Shown here in pieces: positions 23,794 through 32,192 of a stretch of DNA of 64,000 nucleotides. Within the stretch, counting starts at the first letter, position 1. Each line of letters begins with the position of its first letter. Made by a program: the position numbers and the translations under genes. The notes below the pieces were generated by a model. The model was given only the letters and a program-made list of their open reading frames with translations, was not told the origin of the DNA and did not search any database. The stretch is from positions 248,001-312,000 of the forward strand of contig NZ_BAAAXV010000008.1 in the NCBI RefSeq assembly GCF_039535785.1, written 5' to 3'. Source of the DNA: Nonomuraea helvata. Its GTDB lineage: Bacteria > Actinomycetota > Actinomycetes > Streptosporangiales > Streptosporangiaceae.

Positions 23794-24302
23794 GCCCCGG
23801 CCACCTCTCTGACGGCGGCCACGATGCCGTTGTAGGCGCCGCACCGGCACAGGTTGCCCGCCATCCGCTCCCTGATCTCGGCATCGGTGAGCACCACCGG
23901 CGCGGTCAGGTCCCCGGTCTCGGCGCTCGGCCGGCCGTCGCGGTGTTCGGCCAGCATGGCGACGATCGAGCAGATCTGTCCGGACGTGCAGTAGCCGCAC
24001 TGGAAACCGTCGTGCGTCTGGAACGCCTCCTGCACCCTGGCGCCCAGCCCGTGGCCCGCCATGGCCTCGATGGTGACGATCTCCATGCCGTCGCACTGGA
24101 CGGCCGGCGTCAGACACGAGTTGATCCGCTCGCCGTCGGCCAGAACCGTGCAGGCGCCGCAGGCGCCCTGGTCGCAGCCCTTCTTCGTGCCGGTCAGACG
24201 CAGGTGCTCGCGCAGGCAGTCGAGCAGGCTGACGCGGGGGTCGAGGGACAGGTCGTGCGCCTGCCCGTTCACGTGCAGGTGGACCGGGATATGGCCAGTC
24301 AT
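23790..24302 (-). CDS. 2Fe-2S subunit of aldehyde oxidoreductase (PaoA-like)
   Basis: A 170-residue small subunit with two 2Fe-2S clusters: the plant-type site GTKKGCDQGACGACTVLADG plus a later Cys, and the family-specific second site CGYCTSGQIC with CRCGAY. ATG 24302 has GGAGGGTT upstream; the TTG at 24314 is upstream of that site. No Tat leader is seen, so the enzyme should be cytoplasmic. It is the first gene of the operon, whose promoter region carries a 20-bp palindrome (24319-24338). Confidence 0.9.
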   Translation of the reverse strand: MTGHIPVHLHVNGQAHDLSLDPRVSLLDCLREHLRLTGTKKGCDQGACGACTVLADGERINSCLTPAVQCDGMEIVTIEAMAGHGLGARVQEAFQTHDGFQCGYCTSGQICSIVAMLAEHRDGRPSAETGDLTAPVVLTDAEIRERMAGNLCRCGAYNGIVAAVREVAGA

Positions 24303-24318
24303 CCAACCCTCCAATTAT

Positions 24319-24338
24319 CTCGTACATGGATGTACGAG
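24319..24338. promoter_or_regulatory. Perfect 9-2-9 palindrome upstream of the oxidoreductase operon
   Basis: CTCGTACATGGATGTACGAG, 17 bp before the first gene. Length and symmetry suit a TetR or MarR-type repressor. A similar half, GATGTACGG, occurs near 20438 upstream of the MFS exporter. No regulator gene adjoins it. Confidence 0.55.
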
Positions 24339-24367
24339 TTACTGAGGGCACCATACCCCATTGTTCT

Positions 24368-24384
24368 ATACACCATAGGGGTAT
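24368..24384. promoter_or_regulatory. CsoR-like 17-bp box upstream of the DUF4396 gene
   Basis: ATACACCATAGGGGTAT, again ATAC-N9-GTAT with a G tract, 44 bp before the DUF4396 start in a divergent intergenic region. A reversed half, ATACCCC, is at 24353. Confidence 0.5.
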
Positions 24385-24428
24385 AGGGTCTCCGGGCGAG
24401 AGTGGCCGATTGAGTGGAGAAGATAACG

Positions 24429-24959
24429 ATGTCGGAATCGATGCACCATGCTGGACACGACCCCCACGACCCCGGTACGGGTGGCGACCATGATGATCAC
24501 GGGCATGAAGCGCATGCGATGAAGGCGACCTGGGGGGTGGCGGCGTCCGCGACGTTGCACTGCCTGACCGGTTGCGCCATCGGCGAGGTGCTCGGCATGG
24601 TGATCGCCACGGCGCTGGGCTGGGGCAACGGGCCCAGCATCATCCTGGCCATCGTCCTGGCGTTCTTCTTCGGCTACGCGCTCACGCTCCGCGGCCTCAT
24701 CCGCGCCGGCGTGGACTGGCGTACGGCGCTGCGGTTGGCGCTGGCCGCCGACACCCTGTCGATCCTCGTCATGGAGATCGTCGACAACGGCGTCATGCTG
24801 ACCATCCCCGGTGCCATGGACGCCGGTCTCGGGACCGTGCTGTTCTGGGGCGCGCTGGCGTTCTCGCTGCTGGTGGCCTTCCTCATCACGACCCCGATCA
24901 ACAAGTGGATCATCGGACGGGGGAAGGGGCACGCGGTGGTCCACGCCTACCACCACTGA
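24429..24959 (+). CDS. DUF4396 membrane protein with His-rich N-terminus
   Basis: A 176-residue integral membrane protein. A histidine-rich head (MHHAGHDPHDPGTGGDHDDH, then GHEAHAM) precedes four hydrophobic segments (GVAASATLHCLTGCAIGEVL, SIILAIVLAFFFGYALTLRG, and two more ending FSLLVAFLITTPINKWII) and a HAYHH tail. The paired Cys in TLHCLTGCAIG is the family signature. DUF4396 has no firm function; the His head, Cys pair and a CsoR-like box upstream point to metal sensing or transport, probably copper (inference). ATG 24429 has GGAGAA upstream. Confidence 0.8.
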   Translation: MSESMHHAGHDPHDPGTGGDHDDHGHEAHAMKATWGVAASATLHCLTGCAIGEVLGMVIATALGWGNGPSIILAIVLAFFFGYALTLRGLIRAGVDWRTALRLALAADTLSILVMEIVDNGVMLTIPGAMDAGLGTVLFWGALAFSLLVAFLITTPINKWIIGRGKGHAVVHAYHH

Positions 24960-24987
24960 CGCCCGCCCCCGCGATCACCGCAGCCCG

Positions 24988-25029
24988 CCGGGCCTACGAC
25001 GGCCCGGGGGATTCCTGCCCCTAGGCAGG
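24988..25029 (+). terminator. Two successive hairpins after DUF4396
   Basis: CCGGGCC-TACGAC-GGCCCGG (24988-25007) and CCTGCC-CCTA-GGCAGG (25014-25029) follow the stop by 29 and 55 bases; a T-run (GTTTTCT) comes soon after. Confidence 0.6.
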
Positions 25030-25063
25030 GCCGGCGGCACGCTGTTTTCTAGGGGTTTCCCGA

Positions 25064-25129
25064 TGGTCAGCCACTAAATAGCATGACCACGAATATGGGG
25101 GGTGGAGCGCCGGCACGTTGGTTGCCGGC
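25064..25129 (+). promoter_or_regulatory. Leader of the alpha/beta hydrolase: spaced repeat and hairpin
   Basis: TGGTCA/TGACCA with a 14-bp spacer (25064-25089) is followed by a GCCGGCA-CGTTGGT-TGCCGGC hairpin (25109-25129). The hairpin is about 65 bp ahead of the start codon. They may be an operator and a leader structure; evidence is symmetry alone. Confidence 0.3.
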
Positions 25130-25194
25130 TTCTTCACGATGGGCCGAAACACGTACGTCTACCGGATGCGGATGAACGATCGAAGGGCCTTTCC

Positions 25195-26073
25195 ATGCCT
25201 ACATCGCTATTGACCATCACGGATGCGGCCGTCATCTCGACCGACAAGACCCGCATCGGCTACCGCAGCGTGGGAACCGGGCCGGCCCTTGTCATGGTCC
25301 AGGGGGCCATGGGCACGTGCGAGAACTTCGTCGAACTGGCCGGCATGCTCTCCGGCTCCTTCACCGTGATCCTGCCCGACCGTCGCGGCCGCGGGCTGAG
25401 CCCGCGTCCGTTCGAGCCCGGCCATCAGGTCGCGCGAGACGTCGAGGATCTCGCCGCGGTGCTCGACGCCACCGGCGCGACCGACGTCTTCGGGCTCAGC
25501 ACCGGCGCTCTGGTGGCTCTCGAGGCCGCCCGCGCGCTGCCCGGCATCCGGCGCGTGGCGGCCTTCGATCCCCCCATCTACCTCGACGGCCTGCCGGCCA
25601 GGCTCATCGCCCGCTTCCACCGCGAGGCCGCCCGTGACGACGTGCCCGGCATGCTGATCACCGCCATGAAGGTCACCCGCCTCGCCCCGCGGCTGGTCGA
25701 GCTCATTCCCCGGCGCCTCCTGGAGGCCGGCATGCGCCTCGCCCTGCGCCGCGAGGCCCGGGGAGAGCCGGGGCGTTACGCCTCGACAGAGCAGCTGGCC
25801 CGGGCGCTTCCCTACGAGGTCGCCATCGTCGAGGAGCTCCAGGACATCATGCGCTTCGCCGCCATCGACGCCGAGGTCCTGCTCCTGGGCGCCGAGCAGA
25901 GCCCGGCGTACATGCGAGCGGGACTGGCCGCCCTGGCCGGCCTCCTCCCCGCGGCCGAGCGCGTCGAGCTGGCCGGTGTCGGCCACGGCGCCGCCTGGAA
26001 CGCCGATCGCGGCGGTGACCCCCAGGCGGTGGTCCCCGCCCTGCGCCGCTTCTTCGGTCCCCAGCCGGACTGA
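25195..26073 (+). CDS. Alpha/beta-hydrolase
   Basis: A 292-residue soluble hydrolase. The oxyanion region is ALVMVQGAMGTCENFVELAG (in place of HG), the nucleophile elbow FGLSTGALVALE holds the Ser, and the catalytic His is in GVGHGAAWN. The acid position falls in VLLLGAEQSP, where Glu replaces the usual Asp. It resembles small esterases and the proline-iminopeptidase-like group. ATG 25195 has AAGGG upstream. It stands alone, convergent with ppk2; substrate unknown. Confidence 0.85.
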   Translation: MPTSLLTITDAAVISTDKTRIGYRSVGTGPALVMVQGAMGTCENFVELAGMLSGSFTVILPDRRGRGLSPRPFEPGHQVARDVEDLAAVLDATGATDVFGLSTGALVALEAARALPGIRRVAAFDPPIYLDGLPARLIARFHREAARDDVPGMLITAMKVTRLAPRLVELIPRRLLEAGMRLALRREARGEPGRYASTEQLARALPYEVAIVEELQDIMRFAAIDAEVLLLGAEQSPAYMRAGLAALAGLLPAAERVELAGVGHGAAWNADRGGDPQAVVPALRRFFGPQPD

Positions 26074-26098
26074 GCGCGTCCCCGCGCTGCGGGTCGGG

Positions 26099-26998
26099 TC
26101 AGTCGGGCAGCCCGGTGTGGTCCTCGTCGTAGATGTCCGAGGCCGATCTGACGATGAGCGGGTCGGGCGTGCCGACCACCTCGTGGTCCTTGTTGTCGTA
26201 CTCGAACAGGCTGAGCACGTGGCGCATCGCCTCCAGCCGTCCCCGCTTCTTGTCGTTGCTCTTGATGACGGTCCAGGGCGCCTCAGGCATGTCGGTGTTG
26301 AGGAACATGTCCTCCTTGGCGGCGGTGTAGTCGTCCCATCTGTCGAGCGAGGCCAGGTCCATCGGGGACAGCTTCCACTGCCGCACGGGGTCGACCTGGC
26401 GGATGATGAAGCGGGTGCGCTGTTCGGAGCGGGTCACCGAGAACCAGAGCTTGACCAGGTGGATGCCGTCGCGCACCAGCGCCCGTTCGAACTGCGGGGC
26501 CTGCAGCATGAACTCCCGCCATTCGGCTTCGGTGCAGAAGCCCATCACCCGCTCGACCCCGGCCCGGTTGTACCAGGAGCGGTCGAACAGGACGATCTCC
26601 CCGGCCGCGGGCAGATGGGCGATGTAGCGCTGCAGGTACCACTGGGTACGTTCGCGCTCTGACGGCTTCTCCAGCGCGACCACGGTGGCGCCGCGGGGAT
26701 TGAGGTGCTCCATGAAACGCTTGATCGTGCCGCCCTTGCCCGCCGCGTCGCGGCCCTCGAAGAGGATGACCAGCCGCTCGCCGTTCTCCTTGACCCAGTA
26801 CTGCAGCTTGAGCAGCTCGATCTGCAGCAGCCGCTTGTACTGCTGGTACTGCTCCCGCCCCAGGCGTTCCTGGTACGGGTAGTGCTCGCGCCAGGTGTCG
26901 ACCCGGGTGCCGTCGGGGCGCAGCAGTACGGGATCGTCGTCGTCGCTGTCGTCCACCAGCAGGCCCGGCGTCGAGTCCAGAAGGAACACCTCATCCAC
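26099..26998 (-). CDS. ppk2: Polyphosphate kinase 2 (class I)
   Basis: A 299-residue cytosolic enzyme moving phosphate between polyphosphate and nucleotides, usually ADP/GDP to ATP/GTP. Walker A GRDAAGKGG is at residues 82-90, Walker B/lid region is LFDRSWYNRAGVERVMGFC, and the C-terminal signature KLSPMDLASLDRWDDYTAAK with APWTVIKSNDKKRGRLEAMR is complete. Length fits a single-domain class I enzyme. In actinomycetes it buffers energy in starvation, which suits the dormancy-type genes at 38-47 kb, though it is not linked to them in an operon. Confidence 0.93.
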   Translation of the reverse strand: MDEVFLLDSTPGLLVDDSDDDDPVLLRPDGTRVDTWREHYPYQERLGREQYQQYKRLLQIELLKLQYWVKENGERLVILFEGRDAAGKGGTIKRFMEHLNPRGATVVALEKPSERERTQWYLQRYIAHLPAAGEIVLFDRSWYNRAGVERVMGFCTEAEWREFMLQAPQFERALVRDGIHLVKLWFSVTRSEQRTRFIIRQVDPVRQWKLSPMDLASLDRWDDYTAAKEDMFLNTDMPEAPWTVIKSNDKKRGRLEAMRHVLSLFEYDNKDHEVVGTPDPLIVRSASDIYDEDHTGLPD

Positions 26999-27210
26999 GT
27001 CAACCGCCTCGCCTCTCTCGTGCTTCGGCCCCCCGTACCCGCCAGATCGTCAGTGGAACTGCGGGACGATGAACCGGCCGTGAACCCCGAGCGGACACCG
27101 GACGACGGGGCCGGCCCCCGCCTTCGGCTGATCTACCGATGCGGGGCTGACGGGACGACCCCAGAAAGCGGACAATAGGGATAAACCACTTGGACGTGAG
27201 GGGAACTCCA

Positions 27211-28413
27211 ATGGTTGACATCGATGTTCCGATCTGGGCCGCCCGGCTGCGGGTCCTGCGCCGCGCGCGGCTGTGGAGCCGCCGGGAGCTGGGAAGGCGC
27301 CTGGACGACGCGGCGGACGAGACGTCGCGTGATCAGCTGCCCGCGCCGGAGGCGCTCAGCTCGCTGATCCACCTCTGGGAGACCGGCGAGCGGCGGCCGG
27401 ACGAGTCGCACGCGGAGTTGCTCTGCCGGACGTTCGGCCTGGGGGAGGGGGACCTGTTCGTCGGGGACGCGGCCGGCACCACGCTGTGGCACTACCTCAC
27501 GGGCATCCCGCTGCAGTCGGGCATGTTCCCGGCAGAGGAGGAGGAGCGCACCGGCCGGGCGATCGAGGCGCCCCAGCGGGCCGACGAGGAAACGGTGCGT
27601 TACTTCAGGACCGTACTCGACGCCTACAGCCGGACCGATCTGCGGCCCGCCGACGTGATCAACGTGCTGCAGCCGGTCTTCGCCGGGATCGAGGAGTTCC
27701 ACCGCGACGCCGGTCCGTCCGTCAGGCCGGCCCTCCTGGGGCTCGCCGCGGAGAACGCGGAGCTGATCAGCCGCATGTACCACGAGGCGGGTGACCCTGA
27801 CGGGGCGCTGGCGTGGTCGGACGAGGCCATCCGTGACGCCCGTGAGGCGGCGGACGCGCCGCTGGAGGCGTACACGCTGGCCCAGCGGGGCGGTCTCTCC
27901 GACACCGCCGGTGCTCCCGGCCGGCTCGTCGATCTCGCCGTCGCCGCCCGCGAACGCGCCGAACTCCCGCCGCGGGTGGACGCCCTGTCACGGCATCACG
28001 AAGCGCAGGGTCACGCCCTCGCCGGGGACGTGGACATGTGCCATCGCCGCCTGGAGGAGTCGGCGCAGTCGCTGGAGGAGCCGGGCGACGACACGCCCTA
28101 CCGGTTCGACAGCTCGGCAGAAGCGCGCCACGCGCTCTGCGCCGGGTGCCTCATCGATCTCGGGCAGGCCGGCGGCGCGATCGAGATCCTGGAACAGGAG
28201 CCGCCGAAGGCGCAGCCGACGTACGCCATCGCCTACGCCATGGCCCGCATGGCCCACGCGTACGCCGACGCCCATGAAGGGGAGCGGTGGGCCGAGACGG
28301 CCCGTCAGGCCCTCGCTCTGGCCCGGCAGAGCGGCGCGTCGCGGGCGCTGCGGGAGCTCGCCAGGGTCCAGGTTCCGCACCAGGACGTGCGGCACCGGCG
28401 CATCCTGCTGTAG
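27211..28413 (+). CDS. XRE-type regulator with TPR-like C-terminus
   Basis: A 400-residue protein. The N-terminal HTH is IWAARLRVLRRARLWSRREL, later SLIHLWETGERRPDESHAEL and CRTFGLGEGDLF, as in the Streptomyces XRE/Spo0A-like group. The remaining 300 residues are helical repeats of TPR character (GDPDGALAWSDEAIRDAREA; CLIDLGQAGGAIEILEQEPP). ATG 27211 has GGGGAAC upstream; the TTG at 27190 is less likely. It sits just upstream of the ABC operon at 28528, same strand, with an operator-like palindrome between, so it may regulate that operon. Confidence 0.78.
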   Translation: MVDIDVPIWAARLRVLRRARLWSRRELGRRLDDAADETSRDQLPAPEALSSLIHLWETGERRPDESHAELLCRTFGLGEGDLFVGDAAGTTLWHYLTGIPLQSGMFPAEEEERTGRAIEAPQRADEETVRYFRTVLDAYSRTDLRPADVINVLQPVFAGIEEFHRDAGPSVRPALLGLAAENAELISRMYHEAGDPDGALAWSDEAIRDAREAADAPLEAYTLAQRGGLSDTAGAPGRLVDLAVAARERAELPPRVDALSRHHEAQGHALAGDVDMCHRRLEESAQSLEEPGDDTPYRFDSSAEARHALCAGCLIDLGQAGGAIEILEQEPPKAQPTYAIAYAMARMAHAYADAHEGERWAETARQALALARQSGASRALRELARVQVPHQDVRHRRILL

Positions 28414-28448
28414 CCGCCACCCGGACCTGGGTAATGAGTTCTTTTCCC

Positions 28449-28470
28449 GTTATTGGTTCCAACCAGTAAC
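28449..28470. promoter_or_regulatory. 10-2-10 inverted repeat upstream of the ABC operon
   Basis: GTTATTGGTT and AACCAGTAAC pair with one mismatch around CC, 57 bp before the binding-protein start. LacI- or GntR-like operators have this form. A further half GACCAACCGTT is at 28490. Confidence 0.55.
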
Positions 28471-28527
28471 GTCCGGAGCTTTGCTGAAGGGACCAACCGT
28501 TTCGAGCTTCTTGCTGAATGAAGAGTC

Positions 28528-29565
28528 ATGGCCCGTTCCCGTATCGTCTTCTCGCTCTCGCTGGTCGCGGCCATCGCGCTGGTGGCGCTGGTGCTCGGCG
28601 TGGTGGGCGGCCGGGCGACGAACTCGGCCGGACGGCCGGAGGGCGGCGGCTCGGCAGGGGCGGCGAGCGGCAAGAAGATCGACGTGATCATCAAGGCGAG
28701 CGACTCCTCGTTCTGGCAGACGATGATCGCCGGCGCGAAGCAGGCGGGCGGGGACTTCGGTCTCCACGTGAGCACCTTCGGCCCGACGTCCGAGACCAAC
28801 ATCGACCAGCAGGTGCAGCTGGTGGAGAACTCCATCTCCCGAGGCGTGGACGGGCTCGTCATCGCGCCCAACTCCTCCAGCGCCCTGAACTCGGCGATCG
28901 ACCGGGCACGCAAGGCGGGCCTCAAGGTCATCACCGTGGACAGCCGCGTGACCACGGCCTCGGAGGGGTTCATCGGCACCGACAACGTCAAGGCCGGGAC
29001 GCAGGCGGGCAAGCGCATGTGCGAGCTGCTCAAGGCGCAGAACAAGACGAGCGGCAGCGTCATGATCGAATCGTCCGTGGCCGGCATCCAGTCACTCGTC
29101 GATCGGGACGCCGGCTTCAAGCAGGGCATCGCGAACAACTGCCCGCAGGTCAAGGTGGCGCTGCAGCGCTACAACAACAACGACATCAACACCGCGGCGT
29201 CGCAGGTCAACGACGCGCTGACCGCCGACCCGAGCCTGGCGGGGGTGTTCGCCGACAACAACACCTCGGGTGTCGGCGCGGCCCGGGCGATCCAGGACAA
29301 CCACGCCACCGCGACGGTGCCCGTCGTGGCGTTCGACTCCGACCCGCAGGAGAACGCCGCGCTGGCCGCCGGCACCATCGACGCGCTCGTGGTGCAGAAC
29401 CCCTACTTCTTCGGCTACCAGGGCGTGCTCGCGGCCGGGATGGCCACGGTCGAGCGCATCCCGCCGCGTGACATCGATCCAGGGGCGGTCGTGGCCGACA
29501 CGGAGAACATGACAGCGCCCGATGTGAAGCAGCTGCTCAACCCGCCGACGATGAAGGCGGGATGA
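28528..29565 (+). CDS. Sugar ABC transporter, periplasmic-type binding protein
   Basis: A 345-residue solute-binding protein of the ribose-type group (Peripla_BP_4). The N-terminus is a signal peptide or anchor (FSLSLVAAIALVALVLGVVG) without a lipobox cysteine, unusual for Gram-positives, so it may stay as a membrane-anchored receptor. The ligand-binding body shows VENSISRGVDGLVIAPNSSS, VITVDSRVTTASEGFIGTDN and GVFADNNTSGVGAARAIQDN. The ATPase start overlaps its stop (ATGATG). Ligand is probably a pentose, hexose or related compound. Confidence 0.88.
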   Translation: MARSRIVFSLSLVAAIALVALVLGVVGGRATNSAGRPEGGGSAGAASGKKIDVIIKASDSSFWQTMIAGAKQAGGDFGLHVSTFGPTSETNIDQQVQLVENSISRGVDGLVIAPNSSSALNSAIDRARKAGLKVITVDSRVTTASEGFIGTDNVKAGTQAGKRMCELLKAQNKTSGSVMIESSVAGIQSLVDRDAGFKQGIANNCPQVKVALQRYNNNDINTAASQVNDALTADPSLAGVFADNNTSGVGAARAIQDNHATATVPVVAFDSDPQENAALAAGTIDALVVQNPYFFGYQGVLAAGMATVERIPPRDIDPGAVVADTENMTAPDVKQLLNPPTMKAG

Positions 29566-31112
29566 TGGCGCGTCCGGTCGTCGAGCTGCGCGGCGTCTCC
29601 AAGGCGTTCGGCTCCGTCCAGGCGCTCAGCGACGTCTCGCTCCGCCTGCTGCCCGGCCAGGTGCACTGCCTCGCCGGGGAGAACGGCGCGGGCAAGTCGA
29701 CCCTGATCCGGGTGCTGACGGGCGCGCTGCGCCGCGACAGCGGCAGCTACGAGATCGACGGCCGGCCGGTCACCGCGCCGACCCCGGCATCACTCCGTAC
29801 GGCCGGTGTCCAGGCCGTCTACCAGGAGCTCAGCCTGCTGCCCCACCTGTCGGTCGCGGAGAACCTGTTCATGGGCCGCCTTCCGGCCCGCACCGGGATC
29901 ATCGCCAGGAGCCGGCTGCAGTCCCAGGCCAGGAAGGCCCTCGACGAGATCGGCCTGACGGAGCTCAGCCCGCAGGCGATCGTCGAACGGCTCCCGGCGG
30001 CCACGCGCCAGCTCGTGGAGATCGCCAAGGTGCTGACCGCGGAGTCCGTCAAAGTGATCGTCTTCGACGAGCCGACCACGGCGCTCACCGAGGCGGAGTC
30101 GGAGCGGCTGCTCCAGCACATCCTGCGGCTGCGCGAGCGCGGCCTGGCGATGCTCTACGTGACCCACCGGCTTGAGGAGATGTTCGAGATCGGCGACTGG
30201 GTGACCGTCCTGCGGGACGGGGGCCTGTCCGAGGCCGGGCCGATCAGCGACTACGACGAGGACCGGCTGATCACCGCCATGGTCGGCCGGGAGATCAGCT
30301 CCCTGTATCCGGAGACCCACCGGCACGCGGGAACGCCCGCGCTGCGGGTCCGGGGGCTGCGCCGGTTCGACCGCTCGCCGAGCATCGACCTGCACGTCGG
30401 GGCCGGGGAGATCCTCGGCATCGGGGGACTGCTGGGGGCGGGACGGAGCGGGCTGCTGCTGTCCGTCTTCGGCGCCGCTCCCATCGTGGCCGGGCAGCTG
30501 GAGGTCGCGGGCAGGCCGGTGAAACCGTCCGGACCGCGCGCGATGATGAACGCCGGGGTGGGGCTCCTCACCGAGGACCGCAAGGTGCTGGGGCTGCTGC
30601 CGGAGCTGTCGATCCGGGAGAACGTCACCATCGCGAGCCTGCGCAGCGGCTCCCGCCGTGGTCTCCTGCCCGGCCGCGAACAGGCCGAGGAGGCCGACCG
30701 GCTGCTCGACAGCCTGCGGCTGCGCGCCGGTTCGTACGACCAGCCGGTCTCGACGCTGTCCGGCGGCAACCAGCAGAAGGTGCTGCTCGCCCGATGGCTG
30801 CTCACCAAGCCGAAGGTGCTGATGTTCGACGAGCCCACGAAGGGCATCGACGTCGGGGCCAAGGGCGAGCTCTACACCGTCATCGGTGACCTGGCGGCGA
30901 GCGGGCTGGGGATCATCGTGGTGTCGTCGTACCTCCCCGAGCTGCTGGGACTCGCCGATCGCATCCTGGTGCTGCGGGACGGGGCGGTCGCGGGCGAGCT
31001 GCCCGGGTCCGCCACCGAGGAGGACGTGCTGCGCCTGGCGAGCGGCAGCGGAGGCGGCGAGCCCCCGGCCGCTCCTCCGGGCGATCAGGGAGGGACGGGC
31101 CGAGATGCCTAG
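29562..31112 (+). CDS. Sugar ABC transporter, double ATPase (RbsA type)
   Basis: A 516-residue tandem nucleotide-binding protein. NBD1: Walker A GENGAGKSTLIRVL, signature-position LPAATRQLVEIAKVL, Walker B VIVFDEPTTALT. NBD2: the usual degenerate P-loop GIGGLLGAGRSGLLLS, signature LSGGNQQKVLLARW, Walker B VLMFDEPTKGIDVG. It is a standard RbsA/MglA-type subunit powering the permease that follows with an 8-base overlap (31105-31112). Confidence 0.92.
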   Translation: MMARPVVELRGVSKAFGSVQALSDVSLRLLPGQVHCLAGENGAGKSTLIRVLTGALRRDSGSYEIDGRPVTAPTPASLRTAGVQAVYQELSLLPHLSVAENLFMGRLPARTGIIARSRLQSQARKALDEIGLTELSPQAIVERLPAATRQLVEIAKVLTAESVKVIVFDEPTTALTEAESERLLQHILRLRERGLAMLYVTHRLEEMFEIGDWVTVLRDGGLSEAGPISDYDEDRLITAMVGREISSLYPETHRHAGTPALRVRGLRRFDRSPSIDLHVGAGEILGIGGLLGAGRSGLLLSVFGAAPIVAGQLEVAGRPVKPSGPRAMMNAGVGLLTEDRKVLGLLPELSIRENVTIASLRSGSRRGLLPGREQAEEADRLLDSLRLRAGSYDQPVSTLSGGNQQKVLLARWLLTKPKVLMFDEPTKGIDVGAKGELYTVIGDLAASGLGIIVVSSYLPELLGLADRILVLRDGAVAGELPGSATEEDVLRLASGSGGGEPPAAPPGDQGGTGRDA

Positions 31113-32166
31113 GCTGATCTGGCGTGAGCCGATCGAGACCACGACGATCACCAGCAGGCCGCCCGGCGGCGCGGCGGACGACGCGGCGGCGCAGGCGCCC
31201 GGCGCGAGGCCCCGGGTCATCACGCTCGGGGACATCGCCGGACGGGAGAGCGGCGGCCTGGTCGTGCTGCTCGTGGCGATCGGCGCCCTCACGCTCGCCA
31301 GCGACGAATTCCTCACCGGCAACAACCTGGCCAACCTCGCCCGCCAGGTCGCCATCTTCGCGATCATCGCGGTCGGCCAGCTCCTGGTCATCCTGACGGC
31401 CGGGATCGACCTGTCGGTCGGGTCGGTCCTCGGCCTGGCAGGAGCCTCCACCGCGCAGTTCCTGGTCGCCGGCGTGCCGATCGTGCCGTCGATCCTGCTC
31501 GGCGTGGGGATCGGCACCGGGCTCGGGATCGTCAACGGCCTGCTGGTGACCCGGGCCCTGCTGCCGCCGTTCATCGCGACCCTGGGCATGCTCGGCATCG
31601 CCCGCGGAATGGTCCTGCTCAGCACCGACGCGCAGACCATCCAGGGTGTGCCGGACGCGTTCCAGACCATCGCCAACGGCACGGTCCTGGGCATCCCGAA
31701 CCTGCTCATCATCGCCGCCGTGGTCACCGCCGTGGTGTGGTTCGTGCTCACCCGGACGGTCTTCGGCCGCTACATCTACGCCGTCGGCTCCATCCCGGAG
31801 TCGGCCCGCCTCGCCGGCGTCCCCGTCCGCATGGTGACGATCTCGGTCTACATGATCTCGGGCCTGCTCGCCGGCCTCGGCGGGGTGCTGCTCGCCTCCC
31901 GCCTGGGAGCGGGCATCCCCACCGCCGGCACCGGCTTCGAGCTCAGCGCGATCGCCGCCTGCGTCATCGGCGGCGCCAGCCTCTTCGGCGCGAAAGGCAG
32001 CGCGATCGGCGCCGCCACCGGAGCGCTGATCATGGGCGTGCTCAACAACGGCGGCAACCTCCTGGCGATCAACGCCTTCTACCTCCAGATCGCCATCGGC
32101 GTGCTCATCCTCGTCGCGGTCGGGTTCGACCAGCTGAACACCCGCCGGTCGGCCGCGGGCGGCTGA
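31105..32166 (+). CDS. Sugar ABC transporter, permease (RbsC type)
   Basis: A 353-residue membrane permease. A 45-residue cytosolic lead is followed by about ten hydrophobic segments and the family signatures ILTAGIDLSVGSVLGLAGAS and PFIATLGMLGIARGMVLLST, then ACVIGGASLFGAKGSAIGAA. ATG 31105 lies inside the ATPase gene end; AGGGAGGGACGGG upstream is its ribosome site. It ends the operon, facing the SARP gene with 26 bp between. Confidence 0.9.
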   Translation: MPRLIWREPIETTTITSRPPGGAADDAAAQAPGARPRVITLGDIAGRESGGLVVLLVAIGALTLASDEFLTGNNLANLARQVAIFAIIAVGQLLVILTAGIDLSVGSVLGLAGASTAQFLVAGVPIVPSILLGVGIGTGLGIVNGLLVTRALLPPFIATLGMLGIARGMVLLSTDAQTIQGVPDAFQTIANGTVLGIPNLLIIAAVVTAVVWFVLTRTVFGRYIYAVGSIPESARLAGVPVRMVTISVYMISGLLAGLGGVLLASRLGAGIPTAGTGFELSAIAACVIGGASLFGAKGSAIGAATGALIMGVLNNGGNLLAINAFYLQIAIGVLILVAVGFDQLNTRRSAAGG

Positions 32167-32192
32167 CCCAGGCGCCTTCTCCGGCCGGTGCC

